Assembly: GCF_000818175.1 (NCBI RefSeq)
Contig: NZ_JTIY01000002.1
Location: 632,849 to 670,945 of the forward strand
Direction: 5' to 3'
Source of the DNA: Streptomyces sp. AcH 505
Lineage (GTDB): Bacteria > Actinomycetota > Actinomycetes > Streptomycetales > Streptomycetaceae
Length of the DNA stretch: 38,097 nt
Made by a program: the position numbers and the translations under genes. The notes beneath the pieces were generated by a model. That model did not search any database. It was not told the DNA's origin and saw only the letters and a list, made by a program, of their open reading frames with translations. Positions 1 to 7,214 of the stretch are shown here, piece by piece. Each line of letters opens with the position of its first letter. Positions within the stretch are counted from its first letter, which is position 1.

Positions 1-623
1 AAGCGTCGGGGTCCGCCGCGGCCCCCGAGTCCGTCTCGGGGCCCGCGACACCCGCGAGCGGCGACGCGTCGAGCGCGGCGCCGACGCCGACGGCCGGAGA
101 GAGCACGGACCCCGGCAGCGCGCCGCCGCCCGCCTCGCACAGTTCGGGCACGCACTCCACGCCGCCGAGCAAGGACGCCGCGACGCCCGCTGCCCCGGCT
201 GCCAGCAGCCGCTGCCACACCTCGGAGCTGTCGGCCTCGGTCGGCCCCAACGACCCGGGCGCGGGCCAGGAGAACTTCGCCCTGGTCCTCACCAACCGCT
301 CGGGCCGCACCTGCACCGTGCACGGCTTTCCCGGCCTGGCGTTCGTCAACAGCGCGGGAAAGCAGGTGTCGGGGAATCCGGTACGCACCGGCTCGTCGAC
401 CGCGGCGGTGCGCCTGGCACCCGGGCGCAGTGCCTGGGCGCCGCTGAGCTTCACCAACCCGGGCGTCACCGGCGCCTCCACGGTGACACCGGCCGCCGTG
501 CGGCTCACCCCGCCCGACGAGACCGCGTCGATCAAGGTCACCTGGTCCGGCGGCCCCGTGCCCAACCCGCAGAAGAACTCCGTCCCCAAGGTCGGTGCGT
601 TCAACCCCGGCACCGCTCCCTGA
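1..623 (+). CDS. DUF4232 secreted/surface protein, 5' end outside window
   Basis: The frame is open from base 3 to a TGA at 621-623 (about 206 visible residues); no start is inside the window. The first 70 or so residues are a Ser/Ala/Thr/Pro-rich low-complexity stretch, as in linkers of exported actinomycete proteins. From the cysteine near visible residue 71 (RCHTSEL) the sequence looks like a DUF4232 domain, with a second cysteine in the SGRTCTVHGFPG segment and a beta-rich remainder. DUF4232 proteins are usually exported or lipoproteins of unknown function; the signal sequence would lie upstream. The next gene, 107 bp downstream on the same strand, is another DUF4232 protein, so the two may be an operon or a duplicated pair. 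Family call fairly sure, function unknown. Confidence 0.8.
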   Translation, partial: ASGSAAAPESVSGPATPASGDASSAAPTPTAGESTDPGSAPPPASHSSGTHSTPPSKDAATPAAPAASSRCHTSELSASVGPNDPGAGQENFALVLTNRSGRTCTVHGFPGLAFVNSAGKQVSGNPVRTGSSTAAVRLAPGRSAWAPLSFTNPGVTGASTVTPAAVRLTPPDETASIKVTWSGGPVPNPQKNSVPKVGAFNPGTAP

Positions 624-730
624 AGGTGCCTGTCCCCGAGAAGGCTGCTGTCCCCGCGTGAACTTTCCCGGCGCGGGCGGCATCGAATGTGTTGTCCGGC
701 TCGACGGTTCGACGGAGAGAGGCGACAGAG

Positions 731-1306
731 ATGATGAAGTACGACGGAACGCACGCCACGGGCAAGCGGATGACGCGCAGGATCGTCGTGGCCGCAGCGG
801 CCACCGCCCTGGCGGCCGTGACCGGCGTCGGAGCGGCGCAGGCGGGCACCGCGTCAACCGGTGCGGGGGCCGCGCTGCCGACCTGCACCGCCGCGGGTCT
901 CGCGGCCTCGCTGCACCAGCCGCTGGCCGGCGGCATGAACCACCAGGGCGCGGTGCTGGAGCTGAAGAACACGAGCAGCCACACCTGCGCGCTGCTCGGA
1001 TACCCGGGCCTCGGCCTGGAGAACGCCCAGCACAAGGCGCTGACGACGCGCACCGACTGGGGCTCGACCTGGTACGCGGGCAATCCCGGCAAGAAGCTCG
1101 TCGAGCTGAAGCCGGGCCAGGTGGCCCAGGCGGTCCTCGCGTGGACGCACGCGAACACCGGCACCTCGGGTGCGGCGCACGCCTCCTACCTGGAGATCAC
1201 GCCCCCGGCGTCCACCACGCACAAGACCGTGGCCTTCAAGAACTGGGCCGACCACGGGGAGCTGGCCGTGACGGCCCTGGCGCACCACATCGCCGTCACC
1301 GACTGA
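731..1306 (+). CDS. Secreted DUF4232 domain protein
   Basis: A 191-residue exported protein of unknown function. I start it at the ATG at 731 because GGAGAG lies about 11 bases upstream and the product then begins with a positively charged region (KRMTRR), a hydrophobic Ala/Val core and an AQA|G-type signal peptidase I site near residue 40; a longer frame from 689 would bury the signal peptide. The mature part shows DUF4232 features: LPTCTAAGL near its start, a second cysteine in SHTCALLGYPGLGL, and a beta-rich tail with YLEITPP. The two cysteines probably form a disulfide after export (inference). Its 3' end overlaps that of the convergent TetR gene by 11 bases. It resembles the preceding gene and the product at 29005-29523. 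Confidence 0.88.
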   Translation: MMKYDGTHATGKRMTRRIVVAAAATALAAVTGVGAAQAGTASTGAGAALPTCTAAGLAASLHQPLAGGMNHQGAVLELKNTSSHTCALLGYPGLGLENAQHKALTTRTDWGSTWYAGNPGKKLVELKPGQVAQAVLAWTHANTGTSGAAHASYLEITPPASTTHKTVAFKNWADHGELAVTALAHHIAVTD

Positions 1307-1943
1307 CCGGCCCGTAGATCTGGTCCAGGTCCAGCGGTGCGGGCGGCGGCAGCGGCCGCGCGCCGTCCGCCCGGAAGGACTGGAGCAGATAGCCGACCAG
1401 CCGCCGGGTCGCGGCCGGGGAGCCCTGCCGCGAGCGGGCGATGACACCGCCGTTGGCCAGCAGCACGAGGGTGACGTCCGTGTGGTCGAAGTCCGCGCGC
1501 AGCTGCCCGGCGTCCTTGGCGCGCCGCACCAGCTCGGCGAGGCCGCGCTCGGCATGGCTCCGCTGCTGGTCGAAGGCGGTCTCGTCGGGGAACTGGGTGA
1601 GGAAGGCGTCGGTGAAGCCGCGGTCGGCCGCCTGCATCAGACACACCTTCTCGACGACGGAGCAGAAGCCGCGCCAGGGGTCGGGATCGGCCAGCGCCTC
1701 GTCGAGTACCGCCACGCAGTGGGCCAGTTGCTCGGTGAACGCCTCGGTGACGAGCGAGGCGCGGGTGGGGAACCGCCGGTACAGGGTCGCGACCCCGACC
1801 CCGGCCCGCCGGGCGATCGTGGTGATCGGCGCGTCGATCCCGTCGGCGGCGTACGTCTCGCGCGCCGCCTTGAGGATGCGCTCCCGGTTGTGCCGGGCGT
1901 CGGCGCGCAGCGCGGCCGGCTCCTGAGAGGGCTGAGCAGGCAT
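1296..1943 (-). CDS. TetR/AcrR family transcriptional regulator
   Basis: A 215-residue one-component repressor. The N-terminal helix-turn-helix is clear (NRERILKAARE, then ITTIARRAGVGVATLYRRFPTRASLV, roughly residues 25-70). The all-alpha C-terminal half is the ligand domain and gives no ligand clue. The ATG at 1943 is preferred over an in-frame GTG at 1958, which would sit almost in the upstream palindrome. It is divergent from the quinone oxidoreductase gene at 2078, and the gap contains a perfect palindrome (1964-1979) next to the oxidoreductase promoter. The likely job is autorepression plus repression of that enzyme gene, relieved by a small ligand (inference from arrangement). Confidence 0.9.
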   Translation of the reverse strand: MPAQPSQEPAALRADARHNRERILKAARETYAADGIDAPITTIARRAGVGVATLYRRFPTRASLVTEAFTEQLAHCVAVLDEALADPDPWRGFCSVVEKVCLMQAADRGFTDAFLTQFPDETAFDQQRSHAERGLAELVRRAKDAGQLRADFDHTDVTLVLLANGGVIARSRQGSPAATRRLVGYLLQSFRADGARPLPPPAPLDLDQIYGPVSR

Positions 1944-1963
1944 GTCTCTCACTTTCACTCAGA

Positions 1964-2009
1964 CGGAAGGTGCCTTCCGGTTGTCGCGTTAACGTGATGA
2001 CAGTCTAAG
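1964..2009. promoter_or_regulatory. Palindromic operator next to oxidoreductase promoter
   Basis: CGGAAGG-TG-CCTTCCG is a perfect 7+2+7 palindrome at 1964-1979. It ends two bases before a plausible plus-strand -35 (TTGTCG, 1981-1986), followed by a 17-base spacer and TCTAAG (2004-2009). It lies about 20 bp upstream of the TetR start and 100 bp upstream of the oxidoreductase start. The geometry fits a TetR dimer site controlling both genes. The palindrome is certain; the binding protein is inferred. Confidence 0.65.
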
Positions 2010-2077
2010 TGGAAGCCCCTCGCCACTTGTGCTGCCCGGTTGTCGGCAGCGGGCGGGGAAGAGAACAGGAATCCCAG

Positions 2078-3037
2078 ATGAACGAGATGCGCGCCGCGCT
2101 CTACGACAGCTACGGTCCGCCCGATGTGCTGTACGTGGGCAACACACCGGCGCCGTCCCCGGGACCGGGTGACGTGCTGGTCCGGGTCCATGCGACGAGC
2201 GTCAACGGCGGCGAGCTGGCCGGCCGCGCCGGACGGGTACGCCTGGTGACCGGCCGCAGCTTTCCGCAGCGGACCGGCATCGACTTCGCCGGCGAGATCG
2301 CGGCGACGGGCGGCTCGGTGACCGGGCTGCGGGAGGGCGACCGGGTGTGGGGGGCGCTGCCGCGCGGCCGGTTCGGCAGCACGGCGGAGTACGTGACCGT
2401 CCGCCCCCGGCAGCTCTCCTTCGCCCCCAAGGGCAGCACCCTGGTGGAGGCCGCGTCGTTGCCCGCGACCGGTACGACCGCGATCACGGCCCTGAAGGCC
2501 AAGGCACGTCTCGCCCCGGGCGAGCGCCTGCTGGTCCGGGGCGCCAGCGGTGGCGTCGGCAGCGTCGCCGTCCAGCTCGGCAAGGCGCTCGGCGCCCATG
2601 TCACCGCCCTCGTGGGCCCCAAGAACCTCGACTTCGTGCGCGAGTTGGGCGCCGACGAGGTCCTGAGCTACGCGACGACAGGACCGTCCGAACTCGGCAC
2701 GTTCGATGTCGTGCTGGACACGGTCGGCAGCGAACACGCCGCGTACCGGAAGCTGTTGGCCCCGGGCGGTCGCATGGTGTCCATCGCCTTCGACCTCGAC
2801 CGGCTGCTGCCTTCGCTGTCGTACCTCGTCACCTCGACGGTCTACGGATCGCGCCGGGTGCGCTTCTTCAGCGGCAACCCCCGGCACGATCTGTTCGCCG
2901 AACTGGCCGGGTACGTGGAGAGCGGTGCGATCCGCCCCGTCGTGGACACCGTCCACCCGCTCGACGGCATCGTGGCCGCGCACCGGGCGCTGGAGGCGGG
3001 CGGCGTACGGGGGAAGCACGTCGTCCAGATCGTGTGA
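2078..3037 (+). CDS. Quinone oxidoreductase-like MDR-family NAD(P)-dependent enzyme
   Basis: A 319-residue medium-chain dehydrogenase/reductase of the zinc-independent quinone oxidoreductase type. The GroES-like N-terminal part (GPGDVLVRVHATSVNGGEL, GIDFAGEIAATG) precedes a Rossmann fold with the nucleotide motif GASGGVGSVAVQLGKALGA around residues 150-170, then GADEVLSY and FDVVLDTVG. The cysteine and histidine ligands of zinc alcohol dehydrogenases are absent. The family transfers hydride from NADPH to quinones or activated enones; the substrate here is unknown. The ATG at 2078 follows CAGGA and gives the normal N-terminus (MRAALYDSYGPP). It is divergent from a TetR gene that probably controls it and convergent with the M1 peptidase gene, with a strong hairpin between them. 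Confidence 0.9.
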   Translation: MNEMRAALYDSYGPPDVLYVGNTPAPSPGPGDVLVRVHATSVNGGELAGRAGRVRLVTGRSFPQRTGIDFAGEIAATGGSVTGLREGDRVWGALPRGRFGSTAEYVTVRPRQLSFAPKGSTLVEAASLPATGTTAITALKAKARLAPGERLLVRGASGGVGSVAVQLGKALGAHVTALVGPKNLDFVRELGADEVLSYATTGPSELGTFDVVLDTVGSEHAAYRKLLAPGGRMVSIAFDLDRLLPSLSYLVTSTVYGSRRVRFFSGNPRHDLFAELAGYVESGAIRPVVDTVHPLDGIVAAHRALEAGGVRGKHVVQIV

Positions 3038-3052
3038 CGACGACGGCCACGA

Positions 3053-3092
3053 CGACGGCGGGCGGGCCGGAGCACGGCCCCGCCCGCCGTCG
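3053..3092. terminator. Bidirectional hairpin terminator
   Basis: A perfect 14-bp inverted repeat (arms 3053-3066 and 3079-3092, 12-base loop) lies between the stops of the convergent oxidoreductase and M1 peptidase genes. There is no clear T-run, which is usual for Streptomyces terminators. Confidence 0.8.
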
Positions 3093-3103
3093 CTGACGCC
3101 TCG

Positions 3104-4507
3104 TCAGGGAGCGGGGAACACCGCCGGCTTGGCCGGGGTGTACAGCCAGGTCTGGAAGAAGTCGCCGAGGTCGTCCCCGGACAGCTTCTCCGCGAGCCGC
3201 TGGAACTCGGCGATGGTGCCGTTGCCGTACCGGTGCTTGGCGGGCCACGCCTTCAGCAGGGCGAAGAAGTCGTGGTCGCCGATGGTGGTGCGCAGTGCCT
3301 GGATGGCGACGGCGCCCCGGTCGTAGACGGCGTCGTCGAACTGGTTCTGCGCCCCGGGGTCACCGGGCTTGACCGTCCAGAAGGGGTCGTCGGCCGGGTG
3401 CGCGTCGTACACCTGCTGGGCGAGTTCCTGCGGGGTGCCGGTCTTCTCGTGCTCGGCCCAGAGGTACTCGGCGTAGCCGGCGAAGCCCTCGTTCAGCCAG
3501 ATGTCGGACCAGCGCGCGAGCGAGACGTCGTCGCCCCACCACTGGTGCGCCAACTCGTGCGCGACCACGGAGGTGTCGGGGCCCTTGGCGAAGAACTTCG
3601 GGCTGTAGAACGGCCGGGTCTGCGCCTCCAGGGCGAACCCCGACGTCACGTTCGGTACGTAACCGCCGACGGAGTCGAAGGGGTACGGGCCGAAGTAGCC
3701 GCTCAGGAAGTCGATGATCTCGCCGGTACGCTCCACGCTGGCCCGGGCGTTGGCCGCGTTCGCGCCCAGATCCTTGCTGTACGCGTTGACGACGGGCACG
3801 CCCGCGCGGGTGCGGCTGTGCGTGATGTCGAACTTGCCGACGGCGAGCGTCGCGAGATACGTGGCCTGCGGCTTGCTCTGCCGCCAGTGGTAGCTGGTGA
3901 GGCCGCCCGCCGTACGCGACGACAGCAGCGAGCCGTTGCTGACCGCCTGCGAGCCCTTGGGCACCCGCACGGTCACGTCGTAACTCGCCTTGTCCAGCGG
4001 GTGGTCGTTGCTGGGGAACCACCACCACGCGGACTCGGGCTCGTTGGCCGCGACCCCGCCGTCCGGGGTGCGCTGCCAGGAGGTGAACCCGTAGCGCTTC
4101 ACCGTGGACGGCACACCCGAGTAGGTGACGGCGACGGTGATCCGGTGACCGCGCGAGATCGGCCGGTCGGGCGTGACGACGAGCTCCTGTTCGCCACTAC
4201 TGGCGAACCGCGCGGTACGGCCGTTGACCCGTACCTTGCTCACGTCGAGTGCGAAGTCCAGGTCGAAGCTGGTCAGCCCCTGGGTCGCGGTCGCCGTGAT
4301 CGTGGCGGTGCCGGACAGCCGGTCGGTGGCCGGCTGGTAGTCGAGGTTCAGGTCGTAGTGCGAGACGTCGTAGCCGCCGTTCCCGTAGGTCGGGTAGTAC
4401 GGGTCGCCGATACCGGGATCCCCGGGTCCGGCCCCGGCGGCGGACGCCGGGATCGCCAGCATCAGGCCGAGGGCGACGGCAGTGGACGTGATGACTCTCT
4501 TGCGCAC
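3104..4507 (-). CDS. Secreted M1 family zinc metallopeptidase
   Basis: A 467-residue exported aminopeptidase-type enzyme. The GTG at 4507 is chosen because GGAGGAA sits 5 bases upstream and the product then begins with a Sec signal peptide (VRKR, hydrophobic core, ASAAGAG, cleavage near residue 24). The M1 N-terminal beta domain (VSHYDLNLDYQP) is followed by the catalytic domain. Zinc ligands are H317 and H321 in HELAHQWWG and E340 in WLNEGFAGY, with E318 as general base, matching HExxH-X18-E. The family exopeptidase motif GxMEN is not conserved: the equivalent region reads SGFALEAQTRPF, as in other secreted actinomycete M1 enzymes. It lacks the long helical C-terminal domain of full aminopeptidase N. 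Likely role: extracellular peptide hydrolysis. Confidence 0.92.
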   Translation of the reverse strand: MRKRVITSTAVALGLMLAIPASAAGAGPGDPGIGDPYYPTYGNGGYDVSHYDLNLDYQPATDRLSGTATITATATQGLTSFDLDFALDVSKVRVNGRTARFASSGEQELVVTPDRPISRGHRITVAVTYSGVPSTVKRYGFTSWQRTPDGGVAANEPESAWWWFPSNDHPLDKASYDVTVRVPKGSQAVSNGSLLSSRTAGGLTSYHWRQSKPQATYLATLAVGKFDITHSRTRAGVPVVNAYSKDLGANAANARASVERTGEIIDFLSGYFGPYPFDSVGGYVPNVTSGFALEAQTRPFYSPKFFAKGPDTSVVAHELAHQWWGDDVSLARWSDIWLNEGFAGYAEYLWAEHEKTGTPQELAQQVYDAHPADDPFWTVKPGDPGAQNQFDDAVYDRGAVAIQALRTTIGDHDFFALLKAWPAKHRYGNGTIAEFQRLAEKLSGDDLGDFFQTWLYTPAKPAVFPAP

Positions 4508-4672
4508 AGAAATTCCTCCGACGCGATGAGCAGAAGATGGCAGGTACACGGTGACTCTAGGAAGGCGAAGTGCCCTGGTCACCCGAATTCCTCCGCTGTC
4601 GCAGAACTTTCACGTGGCGCAACAAGCCGCGCCGGGCGTCACGCCACAGCGCGCCGCACGATCCGTACCCGG

Positions 4673-5572
4673 TCAGCTCAGCAGCCGCAGTGTCGTCGCC
4701 GACGTGTTCAGGCGTAGCGACTGGCCCCAGGTCAGTTCCAGCGCGTCGCTCTCCATGCCGTCGCCGAAGGCGATCAGCCGGTCGGACTCGACCGTCAGGC
4801 GCAGCGAGTCGCGGCGGGTCAGTACGCCCTCGACCTGGGCCGTGCCGGTGGTCGGTGACGGCCATGCCTCGCGTACGTACCAGACGAGCCGGGGGTCCGT
4901 CGGGGCCGGCGGGGGCAGTGCGGTGGCGCGTTCCTGGCGCAGGGAGCTGAGCCAGCCTGTGGCGCCCGTTCCCGTGCCGACGAGGACGCCCGACGACGCC
5001 TGCTGTTCCATGGGCACGGAGCCGTCGTCGGGGCCGATCCGGTAGCGGGCCGTCTGGTGGCTCGCGCTGCCCACGTAGATCTCGTTCAGCGCCAGCAGCC
5101 GCTGGGTGTCGTCGGTGACCGCCTCGACCATGGTGAGTTCGTCGTACGTGCCGGACGCCGCGACGGCGGCCCGCAGCAGCGCTGCCGTGTCGGACGCGCG
5201 GTGGCGGACCAGGACGCCGGGGTTGCGGCCCGGGTCGGTGTCGATGCCGATCACCGGCTGTCCCGCGAGGTACTTGGCCGCGTTCGCGACGAGACCGTCA
5301 GGGCCGACGACCACCACCACGTCCTCGGGGGCGAAGAGGAAGCGGTCCAGATCCGCCCGCTCCACCTGCGCCTGCCGCCACCGCAGCGGTACGGCCGCAG
5401 CGACCTGCACCAGGGCCTGGCGCAGCCGTTCGTGGCGCAGCAGCACCTCGTCGATGCTCCGGCCGCGCGACGAGAGGAAGAACGCGGCCTGGCCGTGCGT
5501 GCCGTGCCGGGCGAGCAGCTCCTCGTACTCGCTGATGCGGCGCACCAGCACGGCGCGCGGCGCGAGACTCAC
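4673..5572 (-). CDS. ATP-NAD kinase-like protein with altered GGDG motif
   Basis: A 299-residue protein resembling the ATP-NAD kinase fold. The nucleotide segment is VVVVVGPDGLVANAAKYLAGQPVIGIDTDP (GPDG at residues 90-93), where true NAD kinases have GGDGT; the aspartate (D92) is kept but the second glycine is proline and the Thr/Ser is leucine. The family NE motif is present (ALNEIYVG, 161-168), as is a relative of the glycine-rich STPTGSTAY loop (GTGTGATGW, 199-207). About 80 extra N-terminal residues precede the fold. Its ATG overlaps the stop of the SPFH gene by 4 bases, so the two are probably translated together. Activity could be NAD kinase, a related lipid/sphingoid-type kinase, or nucleotide sensing without catalysis. 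Fold call moderate, reaction unknown. Confidence 0.75.
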   Translation of the reverse strand: MSLAPRAVLVRRISEYEELLARHGTHGQAAFFLSSRGRSIDEVLLRHERLRQALVQVAAAVPLRWRQAQVERADLDRFLFAPEDVVVVVGPDGLVANAAKYLAGQPVIGIDTDPGRNPGVLVRHRASDTAALLRAAVAASGTYDELTMVEAVTDDTQRLLALNEIYVGSASHQTARYRIGPDDGSVPMEQQASSGVLVGTGTGATGWLSSLRQERATALPPPAPTDPRLVWYVREAWPSPTTGTAQVEGVLTRRDSLRLTVESDRLIAFGDGMESDALELTWGQSLRLNTSATTLRLLS

Positions 5573-6579
5573 GGCCGGGCCCCGTCCGCGTTGCCCAGCC
5601 GGCTGAGCAGTCCGGTCAGGACGTCGGGGGAGAGGGTCAGGTTGTCGATGTGCGGCAGGTTCCCCGCGACCAGGGTCGCGGCGAGCGCGTGCAGGGTCGC
5701 GGTGTCCACCTCGGCGTGCGCGCGCAGCCAGGTGGTCTGCGCCGCGGCCCGCGCGTCGCCGTTCTCCCGCGCGGCCTCGGCCTCCGCCTTGGCCAGCCGG
5801 ACCGTACGCGACGCCTCGGCCTCGGCCCTTACGGCGTCGGCCGCCGCGCTCTCCTCGGCCTCCCGGCGGGCGTTCGTGCCGTGCTGCTCGACCAACTCCT
5901 CCTCGCGGCGGGCCAGTTCGATCTTGCTGGACAGTTCGTTCTCGGCGATGGTCCGCTCGCGTTCCACCGCGACCGCACGCCGTTCGTAGGTGGCCCGGTC
6001 GGCCTCCTGCTGGATCAGTTCGCGTGCGGGGGTACGCAGCGCACGCTCGACGTCCGCCTCCGGGCGGATCGCCACGACCCGGGTGGCGACGACCTCGATA
6101 CCGGTGGCCGGCAGCCGGGGCTCGGCCGTCAGCCCGGCGCCGATCCGGTCGCGTACGGAGGCGACGCCGTCCGCGAGCGCGACCGCGAGGGGCGTACGGG
6201 AGAGCACGTCCAGCGCGTGCTGCTGCGCCGTCTCGGTGAGCAGCGTGCCGAGCTGTTCCAGCGGCGCGGCCCGCCAGCCGCCGCTGTCCGGGTCGACCGA
6301 GAAGTCGACCCTGCCCGCCGCGACGGCCGGGTCGCTGATCCGGTACGTGACGGTGGCCTGCACGGTCACGTCCTGGAAGTCGGCAGTCCTGGCGTGGAAC
6401 ATCATGGCCAACTCGCGGTCCTCGACCGGTACTTCCGAGATCGCGGCGGAGAGCGCGCGGAACCAGAAGCTCTGTCCTGGGCCGTCGTGGACCAGTTCGC
6501 CGCGCTTGTGGTGGCGGATGTGGGCCGTGGGCGCGGAACGCAGATGGCGCCAGCCGAAGCGCCGGGTGATGTCGGCCAT
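5569..6579 (-). CDS. SPFH/band-7 domain protein
   Basis: A 336-residue flotillin/prohibitin-like protein. Residues about 20-170 show the SPFH pattern (RGELVHDGPGQSFWF, then ARTADFQDVTVQATVTYRISD and a DVERAL segment). Residues about 175-290 are an Ala/Glu/Arg-rich, largely charged helix expected to be a coiled coil (RREAEESAAADAVRAEAEAS). There is no N-terminal transmembrane segment or signal peptide, unlike most flotillins, so membrane contact, if any, would be peripheral. SPFH proteins form large rings that scaffold membrane partners; here the obvious partner is the coupled NAD-kinase-like product. The ATG at 6579 has a G-rich Shine-Dalgarno tract just upstream. A strong promoter overlaid by an inverted repeat lies at 6619-6656. 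Confidence 0.87.
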   Translation of the reverse strand: MADITRRFGWRHLRSAPTAHIRHHKRGELVHDGPGQSFWFRALSAAISEVPVEDRELAMMFHARTADFQDVTVQATVTYRISDPAVAAGRVDFSVDPDSGGWRAAPLEQLGTLLTETAQQHALDVLSRTPLAVALADGVASVRDRIGAGLTAEPRLPATGIEVVATRVVAIRPEADVERALRTPARELIQQEADRATYERRAVAVERERTIAENELSSKIELARREEELVEQHGTNARREAEESAAADAVRAEAEASRTVRLAKAEAEAARENGDARAAAQTTWLRAHAEVDTATLHALAATLVAGNLPHIDNLTLSPDVLTGLLSRLGNADGARP

Positions 6580-6618
6580 GGGAACCCCCCTTGGGTCGGT
6601 GACCTTTTCGTCAGTACG

Positions 6619-6656
6619 ACGATAGCGGGCCGCTTCGTTCTCGTCAACGAGACGAA
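6619..6656 (-). promoter_or_regulatory. Promoter of the SPFH operon with overlapping operator
   Basis: Read on the minus strand: TTGACG (-35, 6642-6647), a 17-base spacer and TATCGT (-10, 6619-6624), close to the vegetative consensus and giving a leader of about 33 bases. An inverted repeat covers the -35: TCTCGT-CA-ACGAGA at 6639-6652, extended by TTCG (6634-6637) and CGAA (6653-6656) with one bulged T. That position suits repression by a dimeric regulator, but no regulator gene is adjacent. Confidence 0.65.
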
Positions 6657-6758
6657 ATGGGGTGACGATGACGGTGGCGACGATTACGCGGATGCGGCAG
6701 CGCGGGGCGTGTTCCAGACTGGAGCGAAGGACGCGCCCACAACGATTCGGATGCGCCG

Positions 6759-7178
6759 ATGCATTACGTACGTGAACTGATGAGTACGAGCCTCGTCACC
6801 GTGCCGCCGTACATGTCCCTCACGTCCGTGGCCTCCTGCATGCGCGACGCGGACGTGGGATGTGTGCTGGTCACGTCGGACGAGGGGGTGCACGGCATCG
6901 TCACGGACCGCGACATCGTGGTACGTGTCGTCGCCGAGGGCACCATCGCGGGCCCCGCGGTGGCCCTCGCCGCCGTCTCCGGGGATCTGACCACCGTCGG
7001 TCCCGACACGTCGGTGTGCGAAGCGGCGGAGACCATGTCCGCCCACGGGCTGCGCCGGCTGCCCGTCGTGGCGGACGACGGGCACCTGGTGGGACTGCTC
7101 ACCCTCGGCGACCTGGCCGGGACGGCGCACGCGCACGAGGTGCTGGCCGCACTGACCGGCTCCGAGGCCAACCACTGA
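6759..7178 (+). CDS. Two-CBS-domain protein
   Basis: A 139-residue protein consisting of two CBS repeats (Bateman module): residues about 1-60 (VRELMSTSLVTVPPYMSL ... GIVTDRDIVVRVVAEG) and about 68-130 (TSVCEAAETMSAHGLRRLPVVADDGHLVGLLTLGDLA). The TDRDI and GLRRLPVV signatures are intact. CBS pairs bind adenosine nucleotides or S-adenosylmethionine and regulate partners; free-standing ones are common and mostly uncharacterised in Streptomyces. No enzymatic domain is attached. The ATG at 6759 has no good Shine-Dalgarno; a GTG or other start nearby cannot be excluded but the family N-terminus fits. Convergent with the kinase-like gene, 36 bp apart. Confidence 0.9.
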   Translation: MHYVRELMSTSLVTVPPYMSLTSVASCMRDADVGCVLVTSDEGVHGIVTDRDIVVRVVAEGTIAGPAVALAAVSGDLTTVGPDTSVCEAAETMSAHGLRRLPVVADDGHLVGLLTLGDLAGTAHAHEVLAALTGSEANH

Positions 7179-7214
7179 ACGAAGCCGGTCGGCGAACCGA
7201 TCGCTGGGGCCTGC

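Noticed and set aside
4614..4647. GTGGCG ... CGCCAC inverted repeat between the M1 and NAD-kinase-like genes
   Set aside because: Only 6 bp of stem with a 22-base loop; too weak to call a terminator.
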